Below are positions 8,506 through 17,603 of a stretch of DNA of 64,000 nt, piece by piece; within the stretch, counting starts at the first letter, position 1; every line of letters begins with the position of its first letter. The position numbers were made by a program, and so were the translations under genes. Source of the stretch: CATOSD01 sp965226695 (lineage in GTDB: Bacteria; Chloroflexota; Dehalococcoidia; Lucifugimonadales; CATOSD01); assembly GCA_965226695.1 (NCBI GenBank), contig OZ245405.1, positions 496,001 to 560,000 of the forward strand, read 5' to 3'. Below the pieces are notes generated by a model, which did no database searches, was not told the DNA's origin, and saw only the letters and a list, made by a program, of their open reading frames with translations.

Positions 8506-10755
8506 ATGGATATAGTTGGATATGCCGACCGCTACAGCGTCCGCGCAGGGGATACCATCCGGTTCATGGTGAGCTCCAAGCTCCCCAGCTACCAGGCCGA
8601 CATCGTTCGGCTGATCCACGGCGACGTCAACCCCGAAGGGCCGGGTTTCAAGGAGGAGCCCGTCCAGGCAGTCGGGACGATAGAGGGCCGGTTCCAGGAG
8701 CTGGTGCCCGGTTCGTACGCCGCCGTCCCGGACAGTCCGCTCCTCCGGCACAAGGGGAGCTTCACGCTGCTGGCCTGGATGTCTTCGACAACCCCGTCCA
8801 AGTTCTCGCAGGGCATCCTGACCAAGTGGTCGGATTTCGGCGGCACCGGATACGGCATGATGCTGGACGGCGAGCGTGGCCTGACCCTGTGTGTCGGGGG
8901 CGCCGACGGTCGGGTGGAGCGAATCTCCACCGGGGTGCCCGTGCGAGCGCCGGCCCTGCACTCGCCCGCGTGGTACTTCGTGGCGGCGTCCTACGACTCG
9001 TCCACCGGAAAGGTGACGCTCTACCAGCAGCCCAGGACCATCTGGCCCATGGATGAGACCGCCGCGGTGGTCGAAAGGGAGATAGGGCAGCTCGAAGTCG
9101 CCGAAAATGGCGTGCCGCTCGTCATGGGGGGCTACTGCGAAGGGGAGGACCCCTCCGGACCCAGGATCGCCGGCCACTTCAACGGCAAGATCGACCGCCC
9201 GGCCCTGTTCGGGCGCGCCCTGAGCCTGCGGGAGCTCGAATCGCTGCGGGACGGCGCATCGCCCTCGGAGGTCGAGGACGGCCTCATCGGAGCATGGGAC
9301 TTCGGCAGAGACTTCGCCACCGACCTGATCACCGACGTGTCCGAAAATCGGTTGCACGGCAACACGGTAAACAGGCCCACCCGGGCAATGAACGGCCACA
9401 ACTGGACGGCGAATCACATCGACTTCAATCTCGCTCCCCAGGAGTACGGGGCCATTCACTTTCACGACGACGACCTCGACGACGCCCGGTGGGACGTCAG
9501 CTTCGAGTTCCAGGTGCCGCTGGACCTCAGGAGCGGGGTGTACGCGGCACGGCTTATGGAGGGCGGTTCCGAGGACTACGTGCCGTTCTTCGTCCGGCCG
9601 GCAGAGGGCGCCACTCTATCCAGGATACTGTTCCTGGCGCCGACCAACAGCTATCTCACCTACGCCAACAACCATTCGTATGCCCGGACCGAATACTCCG
9701 GGAGGATCGCGTGGGAGCCTTCGACGCCGCAGGACGAGTACATCGCGGAAAACCATCTGAACAGCACCTACGACGTTCACACCGACGGCTCGCCCGTGTT
9801 CTACTCCTCGCGCCGCCGGCCCAACCTGACCATGCGCCCCAAGTACAACTTCTGGTATCTCCGGCTGGGGAGGGGCGGGCCCTGGCAGTTCAACGGTGAC
9901 CTGCACCTGGTGGACTGGCTGCACGAGCGGGGGTACGTCTACGACGTCGCGACCGACGAAGACCTGCAGAACGAGGGCGCAGATCTGCTGAAACCCTACA
10001 ACGTAGTGGTAACGGGAAGCCACCCCGAGTACTGGTCGAGCCAGGGACTCGACGCGATGGACGCCTATCTGGCCGGCGGCGGGCGGCTGATGTACCTGGG
10101 CGGCAACGGCTTCTTCTCGGTGGTGTCGTTTCCCCCGGACAGCACCCACTGCATCGAGATGCGCCGGTCGGCAGCGCGGCCGCACGACGAAGCGGGACAG
10201 AACAACCACAGCTTCACGGGCGAGGCGGGAATGAACTGGAACGCCAGGGGCCGGCCGTCGGGTCGAATGCTTGGCGTGGGCTCATCGACCGGCACCGGCT
10301 TCGACTACAGCATGCCGTATCACCGGCTGGAGGACAGCTACGATCCCCGGGCGGCGTTCATCTTCGAGGGCATCGGGAGGGACGAGGTCATCGGAAACTT
10401 CGGACTGAAGCAGGGCGGGGCCGGAGGCGTCGAGATCGACCGGGCGGACTACAGCCTGGGCACGCCTCCCCACGCGCTGGTCGTGGCTACGGCGTCCGGG
10501 TTTTCGGACCACTACCAGCTAATTATGGAGGCCGAGTCGGTCGGCGACTACTCGCGCGGCAAACGGCGCGGCGGAAGCCAGAACCCGCTGGTCAGGTCGG
10601 ACCTGGTGTACTTCGAGGGACCGGCCGGAGGCGGGGTGTTCTCGGTGGGGTCCATAGCCTGGTGCGGGAGCCTTTCCCACAACGAATACGACAACAACGT
10701 GTCCCGCATAACGAAGAACGTCCTCGACAGTTTCGCGTCCGACGCTCGTTCCTGA
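8506..10755 (+). CDS. N,N-dimethylformamidase beta-subunit-like protein with LamG domain
   Basis: 749 residues from ATG 8506, chosen because a purine-rich site (GGAGGATACGGAGG) precedes it and the family begins at GYADRYSVRAGDTIRFMVS. Upstream in-frame codons to 8386 look non-coding. The order is a short beta domain, a concanavalin/LamG-like domain (about 85-270, LLAWMSSTTPSKFSQGILTK...), and a large C-terminal catalytic-like domain with LAPTNSYLTYANNHSYARTE, VVTGSHPEYWSSQGLDAM and GGGRLMYLGGNGFF. This is the layout of DmfA2, the large subunit of the iron enzyme that hydrolyses dimethylformamide to dimethylamine and formate. No small-subunit (DmfA1) gene is seen beside it, so the activity may be on another amide or need a distant partner. 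No signal peptide. Confidence 0.8.
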   Translation: MDIVGYADRYSVRAGDTIRFMVSSKLPSYQADIVRLIHGDVNPEGPGFKEEPVQAVGTIEGRFQELVPGSYAAVPDSPLLRHKGSFTLLAWMSSTTPSKFSQGILTKWSDFGGTGYGMMLDGERGLTLCVGGADGRVERISTGVPVRAPALHSPAWYFVAASYDSSTGKVTLYQQPRTIWPMDETAAVVEREIGQLEVAENGVPLVMGGYCEGEDPSGPRIAGHFNGKIDRPALFGRALSLRELESLRDGASPSEVEDGLIGAWDFGRDFATDLITDVSENRLHGNTVNRPTRAMNGHNWTANHIDFNLAPQEYGAIHFHDDDLDDARWDVSFEFQVPLDLRSGVYAARLMEGGSEDYVPFFVRPAEGATLSRILFLAPTNSYLTYANNHSYARTEYSGRIAWEPSTPQDEYIAENHLNSTYDVHTDGSPVFYSSRRRPNLTMRPKYNFWYLRLGRGGPWQFNGDLHLVDWLHERGYVYDVATDEDLQNEGADLLKPYNVVVTGSHPEYWSSQGLDAMDAYLAGGGRLMYLGGNGFFSVVSFPPDSTHCIEMRRSAARPHDEAGQNNHSFTGEAGMNWNARGRPSGRMLGVGSSTGTGFDYSMPYHRLEDSYDPRAAFIFEGIGRDEVIGNFGLKQGGAGGVEIDRADYSLGTPPHALVVATASGFSDHYQLIMEAESVGDYSRGKRRGGSQNPLVRSDLVYFEGPAGGGVFSVGSIAWCGSLSHNEYDNNVSRITKNVLDSFASDARS

Positions 10756-10774
10756 GCCGGACTCCCACCGGCTC
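10754..10774 (+). terminator. Weak hairpin after the dimethylformamidase-like gene
   Basis: A seven-base stem (gagccgg / ccggctc) with a seven-base loop overlaps the stop codon region. It has no T run, so termination strength is doubtful. Confidence 0.35.
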
Positions 10775-10908
10775 GGCTCCGGGCGCCGCAATTGCCATCA
10801 AAGTTGAGCGCGGAAGAGCGCTGCCGCAAGTAGTGGCGGCGCCCTGTACGGAACGCGCCAACTGATACTTTTGCCCAACTTTGGACAGCCTCAGCCCTTG
10901 CGTCTGAC

Positions 10909-10938
10909 TTGACAGACGGCTCGGCCATGAAGTATAAC
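10909..10938 (+). promoter_or_regulatory. Sigma-70-type promoter for the substrate-binding protein genes
   Basis: TTGACA at 10909-10914 and TATAAC at 10933-10938 are separated by 18 bases. Transcription would begin near 10945, leaving a leader of about 65 bases before the GTG at 11012. Confidence 0.8.
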
Positions 10939-11011
10939 TACGCTGAACTAAAGGGACGCCACGAGCGGCCCGCAGGTTCGTTTTGTGAGAACACTCAGAA
11001 GGAGGAGATCA

Positions 11012-12781
11012 GTGAAAGTCCTTAGACTGCTACCATTCCTGGCGGCGCTGGCGCTGCTTGGCGCTATGGCCTGTTCGGCCGCCGAGCCAGGGCAGCAGCA
11101 GCAGCCGGCAGCCCCTGCCGCGGCTGCGACTGCCGCGCCGGCCGCTGCCATGCAGGCCCAAGCCCCCCAGGCGCCCGCGATGGCGGCGCCCGCGGCCGCC
11201 GCTCAGACCGCTCCGGAGACGATGGCCCGGACTCAACCCACGGAACCCGAGGCCCCCGGCACCACCCAGCGCATGATCCCGCAGGACACGGATGTCAAGG
11301 AGGGCGGCACGCTCGTGTTCGCGCTCGCGGCCTCGGTCAAGGCGCTCGACCCTGTGTGGACCACGGCAGGCGTGACCTGGGAGATTTCCAGGCACCTCTA
11401 CGATTTCCCGCTCAGGCTCGACACCGTAGGCGCCTTCCACAACAACATGTTCGATAACTGGGAGATCAGCGGCGACCAGCTTACCTGGACGTTTACCCTG
11501 CGTGACGACCTCACCTTTGAGGACGGCGACCAGCTAACCTCCGACGACTTCATCGCGTCGTCGTTCCGCTGGGCCGAGCGCATCACCAGGGGCATCGCCC
11601 TATTCCAGCGCTCGGTCGCCGGCAACAATTCTCCCGACAGCATGTCCAAGGTGGACGACCTCACCTTCAAGATTCACCTCAAGGAGCCTTTCGCGGTAAC
11701 GTCGCTGGGCTTCGGCCAGCAGCCGCTCATGATGAAGGCGGAGATAGCAGGCAACGTCAGCCCGCACGACCGCGTCGACGAGTTTGTCGCTTCCGGCCCC
11801 TGGCGGCTGGCGAACTGGGCGCCCGGCCACCGCTTCGACCTGTCCCCCAGGGAGGGCTTCCCGGTCGGAGTGTTCCCCGAAGGCGAAAGGGTGTTGCTGG
11901 ACGAGCTTCAGATAGTCGAGATTCCCGATAAGACCACGATCCTGGCCGGCCTGAAGACGGGCAAAATCCACTACGGCACCTTCATGCCCTTCCACTTCTG
12001 GCCCGAAGTGAAGGACGACCCCAAGCTCAGCACCTGGGTGGAGCCCGGCGGCTCCACGCCGGTGGTGCTGCTCAACCACACCAAGCTGCCGTTCAGCAAC
12101 CTCAAGGCGCGCCAGGCGGTGCAGGCCGCGCTGGACGCCGACGACTGGATGCCGGCCTATGGCCCTTCGGACCTGTGGAGCACCTGTGGCGCCATCTTCA
12201 TTTGCGGCACGCCCAACGAGAGCGAACAGTCGCTCGAGCTCTACGACCAGGACGACCTTGACAAGGCCCAGCGCCTGTTCAACGAGTTCGTGGCAGAGAC
12301 CGGCTGGGACTCCTCCACGCCAATAATCATCCTGGGCAACACCAGCTACCAGGAGATGCGCGACATCAGCATCGTCAACAAGACGGTCACTGAGTCCATA
12401 GGGTTTAACGTTGACCTCCAGCAGCCCGACTGGGCCACGGCGGTAACCTTCCGCCAGGACCAGGAGTACTGGGACATGTTCCACACGAGCTGCTGCGGCG
12501 TGCCGACCAACAACCCGGTCACCAACTGGTACCTGAACCCCAAGACCTACGGCTGGCACGACAACCTGGAAATCGAGGAGCTCAAGTCGCAGTACTCGCG
12601 CACCTCGGATCCGGCAGAGCAAAGGAGAATCTCCGACGCCGTGCAGAAGTCGTACTACGAGAACGTAACGCACATGATCCCGGGCAACATCACCGGCTAC
12701 AACATCATCAACATCAACGTCCGGGGCGTGCACGACCACCACTGGAACACCCGAATGACGGGTGTCTGGTTCGACAACTAA
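11012..12781 (+). CDS. ABC transporter substrate-binding lipoprotein, family 5 (first copy)
   Basis: 589 residues from GTG 11012, which follows AAGGAGGAG by an ideal distance; the upstream in-frame GTG at 10985 lacks this. The lipoprotein signal is MKVLRLLPFLAALALLGAMACS. A 60-residue Ala/Pro/Gln linker precedes the SBP_bac_5 fold (GGTLVFALAASVKALDPVWT near the start, ASGPWRLANW in the middle). Such proteins capture peptides, nickel chelates or other small organics for DppBC-type permeases, which follow after the second copy. It is strikingly similar to the 13023 gene along its whole length, including unusual CGAIFICGTPNES and SCCGVPTNNP segments with paired Cys. The paralogues differ mostly in the linker. 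Confidence 0.9.
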   Translation: MKVLRLLPFLAALALLGAMACSAAEPGQQQQPAAPAAAATAAPAAAMQAQAPQAPAMAAPAAAAQTAPETMARTQPTEPEAPGTTQRMIPQDTDVKEGGTLVFALAASVKALDPVWTTAGVTWEISRHLYDFPLRLDTVGAFHNNMFDNWEISGDQLTWTFTLRDDLTFEDGDQLTSDDFIASSFRWAERITRGIALFQRSVAGNNSPDSMSKVDDLTFKIHLKEPFAVTSLGFGQQPLMMKAEIAGNVSPHDRVDEFVASGPWRLANWAPGHRFDLSPREGFPVGVFPEGERVLLDELQIVEIPDKTTILAGLKTGKIHYGTFMPFHFWPEVKDDPKLSTWVEPGGSTPVVLLNHTKLPFSNLKARQAVQAALDADDWMPAYGPSDLWSTCGAIFICGTPNESEQSLELYDQDDLDKAQRLFNEFVAETGWDSSTPIIILGNTSYQEMRDISIVNKTVTESIGFNVDLQQPDWATAVTFRQDQEYWDMFHTSCCGVPTNNPVTNWYLNPKTYGWHDNLEIEELKSQYSRTSDPAEQRRISDAVQKSYYENVTHMIPGNITGYNIININVRGVHDHHWNTRMTGVWFDN

Positions 12782-12870
12782 AGACTGACCCAGACGACGG
12801 GCCGGGGCCCCGGCTCCGGCCCGCCGGCGTGACTTGGTACGCGCGAAAGCGCGAACCGCAAAATAGGAAG

Positions 12871-12896
12871 GCGCCCCTTCTCAGGGGGCGTCTTCT
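12871..12896 (+). terminator. Hairpin between the two substrate-binding protein genes
   Basis: cgcccc (12872-12877) pairs with ggggcg (12885-12890), followed by TCTTCT. It probably attenuates read-through from the first to the second copy. Confidence 0.5.
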
Positions 12897-13022
12897 AGGC
12901 TTTTCGGGATTTTGGGAGGTGCAAGCAAAGCAGGCCCATAGTCGCAGGTCAAGCGCCCGGTTGGCCCGCGAAGCTCCGAGCCGGGCAGTAGGGAAGGAAA
13001 ACACCTGACAGGAGGTAGGCGT

Positions 13023-14795
13023 TTGAATATTACAAGATTGCTACCATTTTTCGCGGTGTTCGCGCTGTTCGCGGCTCTGGCCTGCTCGGCCGCCGAGCCG
13101 GAGGCGCGGCAGCAACCGCAAGCGCCGGCGCCGGCCGCTCCCGCGGCCGCACAGCAGCAGACAGCCCCACAGGCTCCCGCCGCGCCCGCGTTGCCTGCGC
13201 CCGCCGCCGTGGCCATAGCCGCTCCCGAGCAGATGGAGCAGACCCAGCCGGTGGCGCCCGTCGCGCCGTCTCAACGCTCGGCGCGCATAGTGCCGGACGA
13301 GACGGGCATCAACGAAGGCGGCAAGGCCGTGTTCGCCCTGGGCGCTTCGGTGAAGACCATCGACCCCGTGTGGACCACCGCCACCGTCACCTACGAGGTG
13401 TCCGTGCACCTCTATGAGTTCCCGTTCAGGCTCGACCCCAACGGTGCTCTGCACAACAACATGTTCGATAGCTGGGAAATCAGCGACGACCAGCTCACCT
13501 GGACTTTCACGCTGCGCGACGACATGAGCTTCGAGGACGGCGACCAGCTCACCTCCGACGACTTCATCGCCTCCACCTTCCGGTGGGCCGAGCGCATCAC
13601 CGCCGGCATCGCGCTGATGCAGCGCAGCGTGGCCGGAAACAACTCCGCCGAGAGCATGGCGAAGATTGACGACCTCAACTTTGAGATTTACCTCAAGGAG
13701 CCCTTCGCCGTTACCTCTCTCGGACTGGGCCAGGCGCCCCTCATGATGAAGTCCGAGATAGCCGGCACCGTCAGCCCGCACGACCGCGTGGACGACTTCG
13801 TCGCCTCCGGCCCCTGGAAGCTGGCCAACTGGACCCCGGGCTTCCGCTTCGACATGGAACCGCGTGAAGGCTTCCCGCCGGGCATCTACCCAGAGGGTGA
13901 AAGGGTGCTGCTGGACGCGCTGGAAATCGTGGAGATTCCGGACAAGACGACGATTCTGGCCGGCCTCAAGACGGGCAAGATCCACTACACCACCGGCACT
14001 CCGCCGCACTTCTGGCCCGAGGTGAAGGACGATCCCAAGCTGTCGACCTTCTTATACCCGGCGGGCAACACCCCCGTGCTACTGATGAACCACACCAAGC
14101 TGCCGTTCAGCAACCTCAAGGCGCGCCAGGCCATGCAGGCCGCGATGGACGCCGAGTCCATCATGGCAGCCCATAACCCGAAGGAGCTCTGGAGCCTCTG
14201 CGGCGCCATCTTCATCTGCGGCACGCCCAACGAGAGCGACGAGCTGCTGGAGCTCTACAACCAGAACGACATGGAAAAGGCCCAACGCCTGTTCCAGGAG
14301 TTCGTGGAAGAGACCGGCTGGGACCCGAACACCGAGATAGTCATCCTGGGCGATACCAGCTACACGACGCACCGCGACCGTGGCATCGTGAACGCCGCAG
14401 CCGCCAAAGAGGTTGGCTTCAGTGTCGACCTCCAGCAGCCCGACTGGGCGACCGCGGTCACCTTCCGCCAGGACCAGGAGTACTGGGACCTGTTCCACAC
14501 CGGCTGCTGCGGCGTGCCGACGAACAACCCCGTTCTGAACTGGTACCTCAACCCCAAGACCTACGGCTGGCACGACAACCTGGAGATCGAGGAACTCAAG
14601 TTGCAGTACTCGCGCACCAGCGACCCCGCCGAGCAGAAGCGCCTGGTGGACCTGGTGCAGAAGTCGTACTACGAGAACGTGACTCACCGCATCCCGGGCA
14701 ACGTGGTCGCCTACACTGTCATCAACGGCAAAATGAACGGCGTACATGACTACTACCACCGGACCCGCATGACCGGAGTGTGGTTCGACCAGTAA
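13023..14795 (+). CDS. ABC transporter substrate-binding lipoprotein, family 5 (second copy)
   Basis: 590 residues from TTG 13023, preceded by ACAGGAGGT at good spacing. The signal peptide is MNITRLLPFFAVFALFAALACS, followed by a Gln/Ala/Pro linker (to about 90) and the SBP_bac_5 fold. It is a tandem paralogue of the 11012 product: the same Cys-rich segments (CGAIFICGTPNES, TGCCGVPTNNP) and the same C-terminal HRTRMTGVWFDQ pattern. Duplication with a changed binding site may widen substrate range for one permease pair. A strong terminator follows the stop, so both binding proteins are likely made in excess over the permeases, as is usual for importers. Confidence 0.9.
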   Translation: MNITRLLPFFAVFALFAALACSAAEPEARQQPQAPAPAAPAAAQQQTAPQAPAAPALPAPAAVAIAAPEQMEQTQPVAPVAPSQRSARIVPDETGINEGGKAVFALGASVKTIDPVWTTATVTYEVSVHLYEFPFRLDPNGALHNNMFDSWEISDDQLTWTFTLRDDMSFEDGDQLTSDDFIASTFRWAERITAGIALMQRSVAGNNSAESMAKIDDLNFEIYLKEPFAVTSLGLGQAPLMMKSEIAGTVSPHDRVDDFVASGPWKLANWTPGFRFDMEPREGFPPGIYPEGERVLLDALEIVEIPDKTTILAGLKTGKIHYTTGTPPHFWPEVKDDPKLSTFLYPAGNTPVLLMNHTKLPFSNLKARQAMQAAMDAESIMAAHNPKELWSLCGAIFICGTPNESDELLELYNQNDMEKAQRLFQEFVEETGWDPNTEIVILGDTSYTTHRDRGIVNAAAAKEVGFSVDLQQPDWATAVTFRQDQEYWDLFHTGCCGVPTNNPVLNWYLNPKTYGWHDNLEIEELKLQYSRTSDPAEQKRLVDLVQKSYYENVTHRIPGNVVAYTVINGKMNGVHDYYHRTRMTGVWFDQ

Positions 14796-14836
14796 TACCG
14801 CGCCGCTTAAGGCCGTGAGGCCATAAGCAATCAGTC

Positions 14837-14881
14837 CCGCCTGTCCCGGGCGCATAGCCTCCGGGGCAGGCGGTTTCTCTT
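14837..14881 (+). terminator. Rho-independent terminator after the second substrate-binding gene
   Basis: ccgcctgtccc (14837-14847) pairs with ggggcaggcgg (14863-14873), 11 pairs with one G-U, followed by TTTCTCTT. It separates high expression of the binding proteins from the permease genes. Confidence 0.75.
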
Positions 14882-14975
14882 GCGCCCGGGTATACCGCGG
14901 CGGGTTTGCGGCACCGTCGCGTAGTGTGGTAGCCTTGACCACTATTGAGCCGTCGTGGATGACGCGGAGGACGGA

Positions 14976-15917
14976 ATGCAAAGATACATCATAAAGCGGC
15001 TGCTGGCGGCCGTACCCACGATGATTATCGTCGGCGTCGTCGTGTTCAGCGCCATACACCTCGCGCCCGGCGACCCCGCTTCCGTGATCGTCGGCGACGA
15101 GGCCACCCCCGAAATGGTCGAGTTGATGCGCGAGGGCATGGGCCTCAACAGGCCCATAATCGTGCAGTTCGGCATCTACATCAAGCAAATAGCCACCTTC
15201 CAGCTCGGAGAGTCCGTATTCTCGGGCCACAAAGTTTCGTTCCTGCTCAAACAGCGGCTCCAGCCCACCCTGGCGCTCGCTACGATGGGGCTGTCCATGG
15301 CCATCATCATAGCCGTGCCGCTCGGCGTGCTCGCCGCCTGGAAGTTCAACACCTGGATAGACCGGGTCATCATGATCTTCGCCCTCGTCGGCTACGCCGT
15401 GCCCTACTTCTTCCTGGGCTACATGCTGATGTGGGGGTTCGCGGTGAAGATCCACATCTTCCCCGCGGGCGGTTACATATACTTCGGCGAAGACATCGGC
15501 CAGTGGATCCACCACCTGTTGTTGCCCGCCATGCTGCTAGGCATAACCGGCGCCGCGCTCATAACCAGGATGACCCGCGCCACCATGCTCGAGGTGCTGA
15601 AGGAAGACTACGTTAGAACGGCGCGCGCCAAGGGCGTGGCTGAGAAGGTCGTGCTGCTCAGGCACGCCCTTCGGAACGCCGCCAACCCCATCCTCACCAT
15701 CATTGGCTTCAGCATCGCCGGACTCATAACAGGCGTCGTCATAACCGAGACCGTCTTCGCCATACCCGGCATCGGGCGCCTCATCGTCGACGCCATCGCC
15801 CAGCGCGATTACCCCATCATCCAGAGCCTGGCGCTGGTGGTCGCCGCCGTCTACGTGATGATCAACCTCATCATCGACATCATGTACGTCTATGTAGACC
15901 CTAGGATTCGATACTGA
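14976..15917 (+). CDS. ABC transporter permease, DppB/OppB family
   Basis: 313 residues from ATG 14976 (GCGGAGGACGG upstream); a GTG at 14955 is in frame but less likely. It has six predicted helices and starts with the family signature MQRYIIKRLLAAVPTM. The EAA loop that contacts the ATPase is in VRTARAKGVAEKVVLLRHALRNA, and the end is DIMYVYVDPRIRY, typical of DppB. It pairs with the next permease (TGATG overlap) to form the channel for the preceding binding proteins. No ATPase (DppD/DppF) gene is in the window, so ATPases must come from elsewhere. Confidence 0.92.
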   Translation: MQRYIIKRLLAAVPTMIIVGVVVFSAIHLAPGDPASVIVGDEATPEMVELMREGMGLNRPIIVQFGIYIKQIATFQLGESVFSGHKVSFLLKQRLQPTLALATMGLSMAIIIAVPLGVLAAWKFNTWIDRVIMIFALVGYAVPYFFLGYMLMWGFAVKIHIFPAGGYIYFGEDIGQWIHHLLLPAMLLGITGAALITRMTRATMLEVLKEDYVRTARAKGVAEKVVLLRHALRNAANPILTIIGFSIAGLITGVVITETVFAIPGIGRLIVDAIAQRDYPIIQSLALVVAAVYVMINLIIDIMYVYVDPRIRY

Positions 15918-16825
15918 TGGCTTTGCAAGGTAGCAGTTACGCAGCGACTCCCAACGCTCAGCTAACCGGGCTCAAGCCCAAGCAGCCCCGCGTCAAGCAG
16001 ATATGGCGCACCCTGCTGAGCAACCCCAACATGCTGGTTGGGCTGATCATCGTGTTGTTCTTCGGACTCGTCGCCCTCGCCGCCCCGGTGATAACCATCA
16101 TCAACCCATACGACCTCAACATGGCCGACCGGCTGGTAGGCCCCAGCGGCGAGCACTGGTTCGGCACCGACAGCCTGGGGCGCGACCTGTACGGCCTCGT
16201 CGCCTACGGCGCCAGGATCTCGCTGTTCGTCGGCGCCTCCGTCGCCACGTTCAGCGCCGTAATCGGCGTCTTCATCGGCGTTACCGCCGGCTACTTCCGC
16301 TGGCTCGACGACATCGCGATGCGCTTCATGGACGGCCTCATGGCCATACCGGGCATACTGTTCGCAATAGTGCTCATGGCGCTGTTGGGCGGCAGCCTCG
16401 TCAACGTCATCATCGCCATCACCGTGGTAGACACCCCCCGCACCGCCCGGCTCATCCGCTCCGCCGTGCTCAGCATACGCGAGCAGATGTACATCGAGGC
16501 CGCGCGGGCCTTCGGCGCGCCGGCGTGGCGCATCCTCTTCTACCACGTCATGCCCAACACCTTCGCGCCGCTCATCGTGCAGGCCACCTTCCTGTTCGCC
16601 ACCGCCATTCTGGTAGAGGCCAGCCTCAGCTTCCTCGGCGCGGGCGTGCCGCCCACCACACCCACCTGGGGCAACACCATCGGCGAGGGCCGTACCCACG
16701 CCCTCAGCTCCCCGTGGGTCGTCTTCTTCCCCGGCGTCGCCCTCTTCCTGGTGAGCATGGCCGTCAACCTCTTCGGCGACGGCCTCCGCGACAAGCTGGA
16801 CCCCAGGCTCCGCGGCACAGGCTAA
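15917..16825 (+). CDS. ABC transporter permease, DppC/OppC family
   Basis: 302 residues; the start overlaps the stop of the DppB-like gene (TGATG), so translation is coupled. The N-terminal OppC helix (LLSNPNMLVGLIIVLFFGLVAL) is followed by the periplasmic HWFGTDSLGRDL motif that marks the family, six helices in all, and the EAA-type loop YIEAARAFGAPAWRILFYHV. It ends VNLFGDGLRDKLDPRLRG. It forms a heterodimer with the preceding permease. Confidence 0.93.
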   Translation: MALQGSSYAATPNAQLTGLKPKQPRVKQIWRTLLSNPNMLVGLIIVLFFGLVALAAPVITIINPYDLNMADRLVGPSGEHWFGTDSLGRDLYGLVAYGARISLFVGASVATFSAVIGVFIGVTAGYFRWLDDIAMRFMDGLMAIPGILFAIVLMALLGGSLVNVIIAITVVDTPRTARLIRSAVLSIREQMYIEAARAFGAPAWRILFYHVMPNTFAPLIVQATFLFATAILVEASLSFLGAGVPPTTPTWGNTIGEGRTHALSSPWVVFFPGVALFLVSMAVNLFGDGLRDKLDPRLRGTG

Positions 16826-16866
16826 AGCCCACCGCGGCAGCAGCCGCCAAACCACACGACGCAGCA

Positions 16867-16892
16867 GGGGCGGTCCGAGGACCGCCCCTCTT
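16867..16892 (+). terminator. Terminator of the permease operon
   Basis: ggggcggtcc (16867-16876) and ggaccgcccc (16879-16888) are perfect arms; the two-base gap means the real loop opens a few pairs. TCTTG follows. Confidence 0.65.
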
Positions 16893-17229
16893 GCCGCAAT
16901 CCCCTCTCCCTCAGGGTTAGGGTGAGGACCGAAACCCTCTTGCCGCAATCCCCACCCCCAGCGGTCGTTCCCCTGCCATTCCGAGCCCCCTTGTCATCTT
17001 GTCATTCCGACCTCCCCTGCCATCTTGTCATTCCGAGCTTGCCGAGGAATCTAAAGCCCTTGCCATGTGAGTCCACACAGCCGGTGCGACAGGCCACGAC
17101 GTCGGGGCCTGTGGGGCAAGGCGAGGCGGGTTTTGTGGTCGTGGGTCTTAGATTCCTCGGCTCCGCTCGGAATGACGTGGCTCCGCTCGGAATGACATTG
17201 GCCACTCCCCGCCCACTCCCCCCGTGTGC
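16893..17229. repeat. Non-coding gap with an inverted repeat pair
   Basis: No gene is seen. Arms at 17029-17054 (cattccgagcttgccgagga...) and 17148-17174 (...tcggctccgctcggaatg) are inverted copies of one GTCATTCCGAG-type repeat about 120 bases apart. A palindromic CCCTCTCCCTCAGGGTTAGGGTGAGG block lies at about 16903-16927, related to repeats at 25330-25395. Confidence 0.55.
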
Positions 17230-17235
17230 TACAAT
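17230..17235 (+). promoter_or_regulatory. -10 box of the tmRNA gene
   Basis: TACAAT ends 11 bases before the first base of the mature tmRNA. No clear -35 is seen. Confidence 0.5.
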
Positions 17236-17246
17236 ATCCCCGATGT

Positions 17247-17603
17247 GGGGACGCGTGGGTTCGACAGGGGAAGTTCTTGCGGGATTGCAGGCCGAGACGC
17301 CATCTACCTCGTTAAACGGTGGCAAAAAGAAGTAACTGGCAACAGACAGCTTCAGCTAGCCGCTTAACCGCGGCTACGTCCACCCTCTCCTTACCCCGAG
17401 GGAGTGGACTGGGCGACGCAATTCGGGGCGCTGTCCGGTATACGCCGATAGCCCGGGCCTAAGACCATCGGCTGGCCTTTGCGGTTTACCCCCCCGCTGG
17501 CAGAGGGCCGCGAAGGCGAGAACAATCCGCCGGCTAAGCTTGTAGCATATCTCGGTCAAGGTTTCTTTTGGACGGGGAGTTCGACCCTCCCCCGTCTCCA
17601 CCA
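17247..17603 (+). ncRNA. ssrA: Transfer-messenger RNA (tmRNA)
   Basis: 357 bases. The 5' end GGGGACG pairs with CGTCTCC (17593-17599) to form a seven-pair acceptor stem with one G-U, followed by discriminator A and an encoded CCA (17601-17603). The 5' part has the conserved GGTTCGACAGGGG and the 3' part the T-arm (GGGAGTTCGACCCTCCC). The tag reading frame ends CTAGCCGCTTAA (stop 17365-17367), giving ...LAA. With resume at GGC 17338 the tag is GNRQLQLAA; the resume codon is inferred from the upstream AGTAACT. It rescues stalled ribosomes with SmpB, which is not encoded here. Confidence 0.93.
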
